Below, one piece after another: positions 6,946 through 13,391 of a stretch of 22,536 bases of DNA (positions are counted from its first letter, which is position 1; each line of letters starts with the position of its first letter). The notes under the pieces were generated by a model that worked only from the letters and a program-made list of their open reading frames with translations, was not told where the DNA came from and searched no databases. The translations under genes were made by a program, and so were the position numbers. The stretch is from Faecalibacterium sp. (GTDB lineage: Bacteria; Bacillota; Clostridia; Oscillospirales; Ruminococcaceae), in NCBI GenBank assembly GCA_017483235.1, contig JAFULE010000229.1, positions 1-22,536 of the forward strand, read 5' to 3'.

Positions 6946-7153
6946 GCCATGCGTCTGGTGCGGCAAGCCGCTGCCCGCCGGGCAAAACCGCAAATACCAC
7001 ACCGGGTGTGCCCCGCTGGCCGCCCGGTGTCAGAACTCCGCAGCCTATCGCGCCAAAAGCGGCGGCAGACCCACCGTCTGCCTGCGCTGCGGCAAAACGT
7101 TTTTATCCATCCGCATCCGGCATTTCTGCCCGGAGTGCAATCTGAAGCCCTGA
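6932..7153 (+). CDS. small double zinc-ribbon protein
   Basis: The 73-residue protein starts at ATG 6932 with GAGGAAAGG at 6916-6924, overlapping the previous gene by 14 bases. Two Cys pairs in each half suggest two zinc sites: C7xxC10 with H23/C26/C33, and C50xxC53 with C66xxC69. The protein is very basic, consistent with nucleic-acid binding. Small treble-clef or ribbon proteins are common just before phage late regulators and terminases, but the exact role cannot be deduced. Confidence 0.6.
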   Translation: MPKTKPCVWCGKPLPAGQNRKYHTGCAPLAARCQNSAAYRAKSGGRPTVCLRCGKTFLSIRIRHFCPECNLKP

Positions 7154-7170
7154 GATTGGGGGTGGTGCCG

Positions 7171-7563
7171 ATGCACGAGAGAGATTTATCGCTCGGCTGC
7201 TATGAGATCAGTCGCGAGCGGTACCGTGAACTGAAGTACTTCTGTCGGCAGTACCCCGAGAAAAAGCGGAAGCTGGCCGACGCCCGGGATCTGAGCGGCC
7301 AGAACTGGGACGGCATGCCACACGCCAACACTGTGGGCGACCCCACCGCACGCCGGGCAGAAAAGGCGCTGCGCTATGCTCACGATGTGGAACTGATTGA
7401 ACGTGTGGCGGCACAGGCCGCCCCGGACTGCACCAGAGAGCTGCTGCTCAATGTGACCGAGGGTGTACCGTGGGAGAAACTTCCCGTGTATCGCGGCAAG
7501 CGTCAGTTCTACGCAATTCGCAGGCGTTTTTTCTGGCTGTTGGATGCTCAAAAAGGAAACTAA
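7171..7563 (+). CDS. putative late-gene regulator (ArpU/RinA-like position)
   Basis: This 130-residue protein starts at ATG 7171, with a GGGGGTGG-like site upstream. It is helical and basic. Its C-terminal half (ELIERVAAQAAPDCTRELLL, then VTEGVPWEKLPVYRGKRQFY and a basic end) looks like a DNA-binding, sigma-region-4-like fold of the type used by ArpU and RinA late activators. Direct family assignment is uncertain. Support comes mainly from position: it is the last gene before a promoter-terminator-tRNA junction and the terminase genes, where phages of Gram-positive hosts usually encode the late activator. Confidence 0.5.
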   Translation: MHERDLSLGCYEISRERYRELKYFCRQYPEKKRKLADARDLSGQNWDGMPHANTVGDPTARRAEKALRYAHDVELIERVAAQAAPDCTRELLLNVTEGVPWEKLPVYRGKRQFYAIRRRFFWLLDAQKGN

Positions 7564-7578
7564 AGGGACATACTTCGG

Positions 7579-7587
7579 TGCTATACT
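7579..7587 (+). promoter_or_regulatory. extended -10 promoter candidate
   Basis: TGCTATACT matches the extended -10 form (TG, one base, then TATACT against consensus TATAAT). I see no good -35 hexamer 16-18 bases upstream, which is typical of extended -10 promoters or of promoters needing an activator. Transcription would start near 7594, just before the hairpin at 7605-7626. Confidence 0.4.
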
Positions 7588-7604
7588 GTTATTGCTGATA
7601 ACTG

Positions 7605-7630
7605 GCCGTCCGGTACACCGGGCGGCTTTT
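7605..7630 (+). terminator. intrinsic terminator after the early/middle operon
   Basis: GCCGTCCGG (7605-7613) pairs with CCGGGCGGC (7618-7626) over 9 base pairs with one G-U, leaving a TACA loop, followed by TTTT. It lies 42 bases after the last early gene and directly before the tRNA. Confidence 0.75.
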
Positions 7631-7635
7631 CTCAT

Positions 7636-7712
7636 GTTGGTGTAGCTCAGAGGGAAAGAGCAGCGGCCTCCAAAACCGCGTGTCGTAGGTTCGACTCCTA
7701 CCACCTTCGCCA
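7636..7712 (+). tRNA. tRNA-Trp (CCA anticodon), with acceptor-stem mismatches
   Basis: The cloverleaf is visible. The D-arm is GCTC/GAGC (7645-7648 with 7658-7661). The anticodon loop is CTCCAAA (7668-7674), with anticodon CCA at 7670-7672. The T-arm is GTAGG/CCTAC (7685-7689 with 7697-7701) with loop TTCGACT. The discriminator is G73, and CCA is encoded at 7710-7712. G73, A9 and G5-C68 agree with bacterial tRNA-Trp identity. Three pairs are broken: U-U at 2-71 and 3-70 in the acceptor stem (GTTGGTG against CACCTTC), and C-A at 31-39 in the anticodon stem. It may be a decaying or specialised phage tRNA. Confidence 0.8.
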
Positions 7713-7854
7713 TGCCGCAAGGCAACGCACCGGCCAGGCGTTAGAAATGGCCACTGCCCCGGCAGGCCGGAGAAGCTCAACACTCCTTTTCTTCTTTCTT
7801 CTTCCGTCCGTGTTCTGCCGGGCTTTTATTTTACTTACAAGAGAGGTGGTGACC
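7713..7854 (+). other. non-coding leader before the terminase genes, with long-loop inverted repeat
   Basis: No gene is supported here. CCCGGCAG (7758-7765) is complementary to CTGCCGGG (7815-7822) over 8 bases across a ~49-base loop that contains a polypyrimidine tract (about 7783-7806). The second arm is followed by CTTTTATTTT, so it could act as a weak terminator or processing structure. A frame from ATG 7747 runs into the small terminase gene, but its hydrophobic, Phe-rich lead comes from this polypyrimidine stretch and is unlikely to be translated. Confidence 0.35.
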
Positions 7855-8190
7855 GTGGCTACAAAATCGAACAAAACAGGCCTGAACAAAAAGCAGATCC
7901 AGCTGGCGGAAATGCTGGCAAATCCTGACTTTTGCGGCACGGTCACCCAGCTGTGCGAGCAGTGCGGTGTTGCACGGTCCACCTTCTACCGTTGGCTGGA
8001 TCAGCCGGAGTTTCGCGCTTATCTGGATGGACTGATCAGCAAGTATGCCGACAGCGAGCTGGCAGCCGTCTGGAAAGCACTGCTGCGCCGGTGCGGCTGC
8101 GGCGACATTCAGGCCATCAAACTGTATTTTGAGCTGCGGGAACGCACCACATCAAGTCACGCGGGGGTGCAGATCATTGACGACCTGTAA
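7855..8190 (+). CDS. terS: terminase small subunit (phBC6A51-like helix-turn-helix)
   Basis: The small terminase recognises the packaging site on phage DNA and regulates the large subunit. The protein has 111 residues from GTG 7855, chosen for GAGAGG at 7841-7846, 8 bases upstream. KKQIQLAEMLANPDFCGTV (about 11-29), then LCEQCGVARSTFYRWLD form a clear N-terminal helix-turn-helix of the phBC6A51 type. The C-terminal helix (SELAAVWKALLRRC) would mediate oligomerisation. It overlaps the large terminase by 14 bases. Confidence 0.8.
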   Translation: MATKSNKTGLNKKQIQLAEMLANPDFCGTVTQLCEQCGVARSTFYRWLDQPEFRAYLDGLISKYADSELAAVWKALLRRCGCGDIQAIKLYFELRERTTSSHAGVQIIDDL

Positions 8191-9430
8191 AATCAGCCAG
8201 ATCATCTCACCTGCTTTTTACGATGCACACCGGGCCATCAAGGCTGGCCTTGCCGACGAACTTCTGGCCGAAGGCGGCCGCGGCAGCGCAAAGTCCAGCT
8301 TTGTGGGTATCGAGCTGCCGCTGCTTCTGCTGCAGCACCCGGAATGCCACGCTGTGGCCATGCGTAAGGTCGGCGACACCCTGCGCAACAGTGTGTATGC
8401 ACAGATCTGCTGGGGTCTTTCTGCATTGGGTATGGCGCATCTGTGGCACTGCACGGTAAGCCCCATGGAGTGCACCTATAAGCCCACCGGGCAAAAGATT
8501 TACTTTCGCGGGCTGGATAACCCGGACAAGATCAAGTCCATCAAGGTACCGTTTGGGTACATCGGCGCGCTGTGGTTCGAAGAGTTGGACCAGTTCTCCG
8601 GTCCGGAAGAGATTCGAAATATCGAACAGTCCTGCCTGCGCGGCGGGCCCTTTTCGTTCACCTTCAAAAGCTTCAATCCGCCGGCATCCGCCCGCAACTG
8701 GGCCAACCAGTACGCCCGCGAGACGCGGCCGGGCAAGCTGATCCATCATTCCACTTACTTGACCACTCCTGTCGAATGGCTGGGACCTCGCTTTCTGGCC
8801 GACGCCGAGCGCCTGCGTGAAAAAAGCGAAACTGCCTATCGTCATGAATATCTGGGTGAGGTGGTGGGCAGCGGCAGCGCAGTGTTTGAAAACCTGCGCA
8901 TCGAGCCCATTGACGAAAAACTTGTGCGCAGCTTCGATCGAAGGTATCACGGCGTGGACTGGGGCTGGTACCCCGACCCATGGGCCTATAACGCCTGTGC
9001 TTACGACGCCGGCCGGCGTGTGTTGTATCTGTACGACGAGCTGCAGCGGCTGCGCACCTCCAATCAGGACACCGGCCGCCTGCTGCTGGACCGCGGCGTC
9101 TGCCGCGACCCAGACGCCGGCGAATATCTGACCGCCGATAGCGCCGAGGAAAAAAGCTGCGGCGACTACCGCACCATGGGACTGCCTTGCCGCGGTGCTG
9201 AGAAAGGCCCCGGCAGTGTAAATGCCGGCGTGAAGTGGCTGCAAAGCCTTGATGCCATTGTAATTGACCCCGGGCGCTGCCCCGAAACGGCCCGGGAGTT
9301 CAGCGAATACGAATACGAACGGGATAAGCGCACCGGCGAAGTGCTGCCGGGTTATCCTGACGCCAACAACCACCATATCGACGCGGTCCGTTACGCCCTG
9401 GAACGCGTCTGGAAGCGCAGAGGTGCATGA
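8177..9430 (+). CDS. terL: terminase large subunit, PBSX family
   Basis: The large terminase is the ATP-driven motor and nuclease that packages and cuts phage DNA. The protein has 417 residues from a TTG start at 8177, preceded by a GGGGGTG site; the nearest in-frame ATG upstream (8045) lies inside terS, so it is rejected. The ATPase domain has a Walker A variant, GGRGSAKS (33-40), and Walker B, ALWFEEL (131-137). The RNase H-like nuclease has D261 in HGVDWGW, D321 in LTADSAEEKS and D402 in NHHIDAVRYAL. The length agrees with PBSX-type enzymes. The stop overlaps the portal start as ATGA. Confidence 0.9.
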   Translation: MTTCKISQIISPAFYDAHRAIKAGLADELLAEGGRGSAKSSFVGIELPLLLLQHPECHAVAMRKVGDTLRNSVYAQICWGLSALGMAHLWHCTVSPMECTYKPTGQKIYFRGLDNPDKIKSIKVPFGYIGALWFEELDQFSGPEEIRNIEQSCLRGGPFSFTFKSFNPPASARNWANQYARETRPGKLIHHSTYLTTPVEWLGPRFLADAERLREKSETAYRHEYLGEVVGSGSAVFENLRIEPIDEKLVRSFDRRYHGVDWGWYPDPWAYNACAYDAGRRVLYLYDELQRLRTSNQDTGRLLLDRGVCRDPDAGEYLTADSAEEKSCGDYRTMGLPCRGAEKGPGSVNAGVKWLQSLDAIVIDPGRCPETAREFSEYEYERDKRTGEVLPGYPDANNHHIDAVRYALERVWKRRGA

Positions 9431-10836
9431 CCATGGGCCTGTTACAAACACTTTGGAGGTCACTGATGAAAACACTTGGCAGAGATCAGGCCCGGCGGCT
9501 GGGCGCCGACCTGTCCACCGAACTGGCGCAGGCCGTGCAGGATTGGGACAATCTGTTTTACCTGATCGACCAGCCCAAACACAGCCTGAAGATGGCACAG
9601 TCCATCACTTCCTATCTGGCCACTCTGGCCACCAACGAGATCGCCCTGGACGCCGGCAGCGGTGCCCGGGGCGAATTTATTCGCACCCAAGCCGAAGCAA
9701 ACCTGCTGCCCGAGCTGTGGCAGGCAGTACAGCTTGCCGGCGTGGGCGGCATGGTCTGCTTGAAGCCCTATGTGTCGGGCGGCAGTATCTTTTGCGAGGT
9801 AATCCCCCGCAGCCGGATCTATGTGACCCGCTGGGGGCCCAAGGGGCGTATTCTGGAAGGCTTTTTTACCGATTACGAGCCGCTTGCTTCCGGACATCAG
9901 GCAGTACGGCTGGAACGTTTTGCCCTTACCGCCGACGGTCTGCAGGTAACCAACAAGGCTTACCGGCTGAAGAATGTGGACGAACTGGGGGGCGAAATGC
10001 CCCTGAGTGCAGTGGCGCGTTGGGCCGATCTGGAACCGGAAATGCTTTTTACCGGGGTAGACCGGCCTTACTTCGGCGTGCTGCGCATGCCCTTCACCAA
10101 CACGGTAGACGCCAGCCGCTGGCCGGTAAGCTTGTATGCCAATGCCGTTGAAAGCATTCGGGAGCTGGACCGTACCTGGTGCGACTTTCTGTGGGAACGT
10201 GACACTGGTCGCCGCCGAATGATCGTGGACTACACCGCAGTGGATCCCAAAGCCAACATCGGCAATGCCACCAAAACCGCCGCTACCACTCCGGTCAAGG
10301 ATGTGACCGGCGACTACTTCCTGTCTCTGGACATGGACCGAGCCGAAAAGCCGTGGGACGATTACACCCCTGAGCTACGGGTAGAGCAGTACCAGCGGAT
10401 GCTGGACACCCAGCTGCGGCTGCTGGAGGTGCAGGCTGGCTTCTCGCCCGGTACCTTCCAGATCGACGTCAAGACTGGAAAGGTCACTGCCACGCAGGTG
10501 ATCAGCGAAGACAAGACTACCTACAACACGGTAAAGGCGGTGCAGGACCGTGGCCTGAAGGACGGCCTGTTGGATGTGCTGTACTGGTTTGACATCTATG
10601 CCAGCCTGTACGGTCTGGCGCCGGCCGGTAAAGCAGAGCCTGCCGCCACCTTCGGCGACAGCATCTTTGAGGACACCGGCGTGGAGTTTGCCCGCCGCAA
10701 ACAGCTTGCTGACAGCAACATCCTCAAACCCGAACTGCTGCTCAGCTGGTATTTCGGCGTAAGCGAAGAGGAAGCCACCCAGATGATGCCCGCAAAGCAG
10801 GAAGAGCTTGCTTTTAACGCCTTGGGGGAGGAATAA
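9427..10836 (+). CDS. portal protein (SPP1 Gp6-like)
   Basis: The portal forms the ring at one capsid vertex through which DNA enters and leaves. The protein has 469 residues from ATG 9427. ATG codons at 9433 and 9466 are alternatives, and the one at 9466 has a clear GGAGG site at 9455-9459, so the true start may be there. The sequence follows the Gp6-type portal layout: an N-terminal helix-rich part, a beta-rich wing (LERFALTADGLQVTNKAYRL), the stem/crown region with GVLRMPFTN and SLYANAVESIRELDRTWCDF, and a helical C-terminus ending NALGEE. It lies between terL and the minor capsid gene, as expected. Confidence 0.85.
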   Translation: MTMGLLQTLWRSLMKTLGRDQARRLGADLSTELAQAVQDWDNLFYLIDQPKHSLKMAQSITSYLATLATNEIALDAGSGARGEFIRTQAEANLLPELWQAVQLAGVGGMVCLKPYVSGGSIFCEVIPRSRIYVTRWGPKGRILEGFFTDYEPLASGHQAVRLERFALTADGLQVTNKAYRLKNVDELGGEMPLSAVARWADLEPEMLFTGVDRPYFGVLRMPFTNTVDASRWPVSLYANAVESIRELDRTWCDFLWERDTGRRRMIVDYTAVDPKANIGNATKTAATTPVKDVTGDYFLSLDMDRAEKPWDDYTPELRVEQYQRMLDTQLRLLEVQAGFSPGTFQIDVKTGKVTATQVISEDKTTYNTVKAVQDRGLKDGLLDVLYWFDIYASLYGLAPAGKAEPAATFGDSIFEDTGVEFARRKQLADSNILKPELLLSWYFGVSEEEATQMMPAKQEELAFNALGEE

Positions 10837-10839
10837 CCC

Positions 10840-12396
10840 ATGCTGACCCCGGACTATCTGCAGGCGCTGCCCGACGCGCTGGTGGCGCTGTGGCAGCAGG
10901 TGGAAGACGACATTCTGCAGGATGTGGCCCGCCGCGTTGGCAAGATGGACGGTCTGACCGACACGGCCGAGTGGCAGCTGTGGCGGCTGCAGCAGACCCG
11001 GGCGCTGCGGATGGATGTGGTAAAGCTGCTGGCCAAATACAGCGGCAAAAGCGAAGCTGAGATCCGCAGACTGCTGCAGCAGGCCGGTACCGACACCCTT
11101 GCCGCAGATGACGCTGCCTACCGCGCCATGGGGCTGCAGCCTGTTCCGGTCAACGAATCGGCCGTGCTACTCAATCTGCTGAATGCCGGCTACCGCCAGA
11201 CGGTGGGCAGCTGGAAGAACCTGACCGCCACCACCGCCAACACGGTGACCAAACAATTTGAAGATGCGCTGGACCGGGCGTGGCTGCAGGTGAGCAGTGG
11301 CGCCTTCGACTACAAAACCAGCATCCGGCAGGCTGTAAACGAGCTGGCCCGGGAGATGAAGTATATCGAATACCCCAGCGGCCACCGGGACACCTTAGAG
11401 GTGGCGGTGCGGCGCGCAGTGCTGACCGGCGTAAACCAGACCGGCCTGAAGCTGCAGGCCGCCCGCATGGACGAGATGGCACAGCAGGGGTTTGAAAACT
11501 TTGTGGAGGTAACCGCCCACACCGGCGCCCGAACCGACGGCAGCGGCGGCCCGGCCGATCATGCTGCCTGGCAGGGCAAGGTATACCACCGGGGCGGCCG
11601 CATCCTCCACGAGGGCGAATGGTACGAGGATTTCGAAGCCGCCACCGGCTACGGCACCGGCGAAGGGCTGGGCGGCTGGAACTGCCGGCACGGCTTCCAC
11701 CCGTTCTGGCCCGGAATCTCGAAGCGCAACTACACCGACGAGCAGCTGGCCGCCATGAACGAGGCCAACGTGCCCTACAACGGTAAGCTGTACACCCGGT
11801 ACGAGATCAACCAGATGCAGCGCGCGCTGGAACGCAAGGTGCGCAGCGCCAAGCGGAAGTATCTGGCCGAAAGCGAAGCCGGTGTGGACGCTTCCCGCAG
11901 TGCGGTGCAGCTGAAGGCGGCACGTCGGCAGCTGCAGCAGTTCATCCGCGATACCGGCGGCAAGGCAGACAGTTCAAGAACGGGTGTGGCCGGGTTTGGC
12001 AGGAGCGCGGCAAGTAAGGCGACGTGGGCGGCGAAGCATGAAGAGCTGCGTCAAGCCGCCAACGAGGAATTGCAACGACTACGCGATGTTGGTATAATTA
12101 AAATAAAAGGCACACTCGTACCGGCACCCAAGGCTCCAGATGTCCTTGTGTTTGATCGAGATCACGTATTCCAACGCATTATTGAACGGCATCTGAACTT
12201 TTTACAGGCAGATGAAATTGCGAGTAATGCGCGTTTTGCCATTCGACAGCGTGACGGTGCCCAACATGTCTACTACACAGAACTCGGCTTTGTAGTTATT
12301 CAAAAAAACGGCTGCGTTCTTTCTATGGGACCGCTCGACGATGGCGGACGTAAACTAATGGAGGTGGCGAGCAAGTATGGCTTTGGTAAAAAATAA
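10840..12396 (+). CDS. minor capsid protein (Phage_min_cap2-like) with C-terminal toxin-like domain
   Basis: The protein has 518 residues and begins 3 bases after the portal stop. Residues 1 to about 340 match the head-morphogenesis minor capsid type found directly after the portal: helices with DRAWLQVSSGAFDYKTSIRQ, then YPSGHRDTLEVAVRRAVLTG, EVTAHTGARTDGSG, DHAAWQGKVYH and GWNCRHGFHPFWPG. Residues 340-410 are a basic helical linker. Residues about 425-518 are a compact extra domain with DRDHVFQRIIERH (about 439-451), ARFAIRQRDG, HVYYTELGFVVIQ and a Gly-rich end. In layout it resembles the PBECR-type RNase-like domains appended to phage head proteins. The DNA from about 12061 is much richer in A/T, indicating separate origin. 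The toxin assignment is tentative; the capsid assignment is strong. The gene ends 20 bases inside the next ORF. Confidence 0.8.
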   Translation: MLTPDYLQALPDALVALWQQVEDDILQDVARRVGKMDGLTDTAEWQLWRLQQTRALRMDVVKLLAKYSGKSEAEIRRLLQQAGTDTLAADDAAYRAMGLQPVPVNESAVLLNLLNAGYRQTVGSWKNLTATTANTVTKQFEDALDRAWLQVSSGAFDYKTSIRQAVNELAREMKYIEYPSGHRDTLEVAVRRAVLTGVNQTGLKLQAARMDEMAQQGFENFVEVTAHTGARTDGSGGPADHAAWQGKVYHRGGRILHEGEWYEDFEAATGYGTGEGLGGWNCRHGFHPFWPGISKRNYTDEQLAAMNEANVPYNGKLYTRYEINQMQRALERKVRSAKRKYLAESEAGVDASRSAVQLKAARRQLQQFIRDTGGKADSSRTGVAGFGRSAASKATWAAKHEELRQAANEELQRLRDVGIIKIKGTLVPAPKAPDVLVFDRDHVFQRIIERHLNFLQADEIASNARFAIRQRDGAQHVYYTELGFVVIQKNGCVLSMGPLDDGGRKLMEVASKYGFGKK

Positions 12397-12583
12397 TGCC
12401 GCGCAACTTCTTTTTTGGCATTGTCCTATATTCGACCGCAAAATTGATGAGGGGCTTTGCTGGGAACTTGTAAATCTCGGACTCCAAGACTTGAAGCTTC
12501 CAGAGTCCGACCGACCTCCTTGTTCCCCTGAGGATGCCGAGCAGAAGTGCAAGAATTGCCCCCACCAGTCATATTGGGATTAA
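12377..12583 (+). CDS. small Cys-rich protein, candidate immunity protein
   Basis: The 68-residue ORF starts at ATG 12377 with GGAGG at 12360-12364. It overlaps the minor capsid gene by 20 bases and ends inside the stem of its own terminator. It has FWHCPIFDRKIDEGLCWEL (about 13-31), then two more Cys-containing motifs, PPCSPEDAEQKCKNCPHQ (about 47-64). C16, C28, C49, C58 and C61 could bind zinc. Composition shares the low GC of the end of the upstream gene. Directly following a toxin-like domain, it is the natural candidate for the immunity partner. That role is inference from position; I recognise no family with confidence. Confidence 0.6.
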   Translation: MALVKNNAAQLLFWHCPIFDRKIDEGLCWELVNLGLQDLKLPESDRPPCSPEDAEQKCKNCPHQSYWD

Positions 12584-12616
12584 CCACCCCGCCTATTGTG
12601 GCGGCGGTGGTTTTTT
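12582..12616 (+). terminator. intrinsic terminator after the toxin/immunity pair
   Basis: AACCACC-CCGCC (12582-12593) pairs with GGCGGCGGTGGTT (12600-12612) over 12 base pairs with one bulge and a TATTGT-type loop, followed by four more T. The stop codon TAA overlaps the beginning of the stem. Confidence 0.85.
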
Positions 12617-12677
12617 GTTACCCAAAATGCAGAAACCGTTATTAAAAGCTGCAGTTCCGTTATCTAACGTGCATATT

Positions 12678-12705
12678 TTGTTCATTTATGAACGCATAAC
12701 ATAAT
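12678..12705 (+). promoter_or_regulatory. promoter candidate before the structural operon
   Basis: TTGTTC (12678-12683) and CATAAT (12700-12705) with a 16-base spacer resemble a sigma-70/sigma-A promoter in an A/T-rich stretch. It faces downstream towards the scaffold and capsid genes but immediately precedes the hairpin at 12711-12740. Support is by consensus likeness only. Confidence 0.35.
12680..12693. promoter_or_regulatory. palindrome, possible operator
   Basis: GTTCATTTATGAAC consists of 6-base inverted arms (GTTCAT and ATGAAC) around TT. It lies within the promoter candidate spacer, where a repressor dimer could block RNA polymerase. The protein that would bind it is unknown. Confidence 0.35.
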
Positions 12706-12710
12706 AACAC

Positions 12711-12742
12711 AAGGGTCTTTGCCTTCGGGCAGGGGCCCTTTT
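12711..12742 (+). terminator. hairpin with TTCG tetraloop and T-tract
   Basis: AAGGGTCTTTGCC (12711-12723) pairs with GGCAGGGGCCCTT (12728-12740) over 13 base pairs with three G-U pairs, closed by TTCG, followed by TTGTTGT. It is a typical strong intrinsic terminator upstream of the scaffold gene. Confidence 0.75.
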
Positions 12743-12842
12743 GTTGTACAAAAATTTGCCCCGGGCAAGGCGTAAAACTGCGGCCGCTGCCAGCGGATGC
12801 GACCCGCGTACCAAAGCAGTAAGGCAGAGAAAGGACACCCCT
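12743..12842 (+). other. structured leader of the scaffold gene
   Basis: This non-coding stretch has three short perfect inverted repeats: TTGTACAA (12744-12751), TTGCCC-C-GGGCAA (12756-12768) and CCGCTG-C-CAGCGG (12784-12796). An AGAAAGGA ribosome-binding site lies just before the ATG at 12843. It may hold an RNA structure that controls translation of the highly expressed head genes. Confidence 0.4.
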
Positions 12843-13388
12843 ATGAAACGCGAAGACATCAAAACCATCCTGCCGGACATCTCGGACGAAGCACTGGGTA
12901 AGATCATGGATCTGCACGGTGCCGACATCGAGAAGCAGAAGTCCACCATCGCTACCCTGACCACCCAGCGGGACGATTACAAGACCCGGCTGGACGAAGC
13001 GGACGGCAAGCTGGCCGGCTACGACCCCGAATGGAAGGCCAAGGCCGAGCAGGCCCAGAAGGATGCCGACGCCCGCGTGACCGCTTTGGAACGGGACTAC
13101 GCTGCCACCGCAGCGATTTCCGGGCTGAAGTTCACCAGCGAAGGCGCCAAAAAGGCTTTCCTGGCTGATCTGAAGGCCAAGAACCTGCCGCTGCAGGACG
13201 GCAAGCTGTTGGGCTTCGAGGATTTTATCAAGGCCTACAAGGAGGCCGACGCCGCATCCTTTGCCGGTGATGCGCCTGCCCCTGGTCTGGTGATCCCCGG
13301 CAAGACCCGTCCGCCCCAGACCAACGCCCAGCAGGTGCTGGACGCCAAGTACAAAAACAACCCCTTCTACACCCCGAAAGGAGATTAA
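12843..13388 (+). CDS. scaffold protein (phage minor structural GP20 family)
   Basis: Scaffold proteins form the internal core on which the capsid assembles and then leave or are degraded. The 181-residue protein begins KREDIKTILPDISDEALGKI and has a long central coiled coil (LHGADIEKQKSTIATLTTQR, about residues 23-42, to about 90), then a helical C-terminal part ending NPFYTPKGD. This is the GP20-type scaffold layout. It lies directly before the major capsid gene with a 3-base gap. The length fits the family (about 170-200). Confidence 0.85.
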   Translation: MKREDIKTILPDISDEALGKIMDLHGADIEKQKSTIATLTTQRDDYKTRLDEADGKLAGYDPEWKAKAEQAQKDADARVTALERDYAATAAISGLKFTSEGAKKAFLADLKAKNLPLQDGKLLGFEDFIKAYKEADAASFAGDAPAPGLVIPGKTRPPQTNAQQVLDAKYKNNPFYTPKGD

Positions 13389-13391
13389 GCC

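Larger units (their letters stand above)
12061..12710 (+). other. low-GC cassette within the late operon
   Basis: By hand count GC is about 46 percent for 12061-12420 and about 51 percent for 12421-12580, and it falls further in 12617-12710. Nearby stretches such as 11521-11580 and 13021-13080 are 68-77 percent. The block contains the C-terminal domain of the minor capsid protein, the 68-residue ORF and the terminator at 12582-12616. This is the pattern of a transferred accessory cassette ('moron'). Confidence 0.65.

Noticed and set aside
7747..7854. ATG at 7747 as start of the small terminase
   Set aside because: It would add a hydrophobic Phe/Leu-rich lead from a polypyrimidine tract; GTG 7855 has a good Shine-Dalgarno site and gives the normal family N-terminus.
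8045..8176. ATG at 8045 as start of the large terminase
   Set aside because: It lies deep inside terS in another frame; TTG 8177 has a G-rich site upstream and gives the expected ~417-residue PBSX length.
8207..9598. Antisense open frame of 463 codons on the - strand
   Set aside because: It is opposite terL, which has all catalytic motifs; the antisense product has no recognisable pattern.
1..12380. The short string CAAGTATGG at position 1 and at 12372 as a possible repeat or attachment core
   Set aside because: The match is only nine bases with differing flanks; chance is sufficient.
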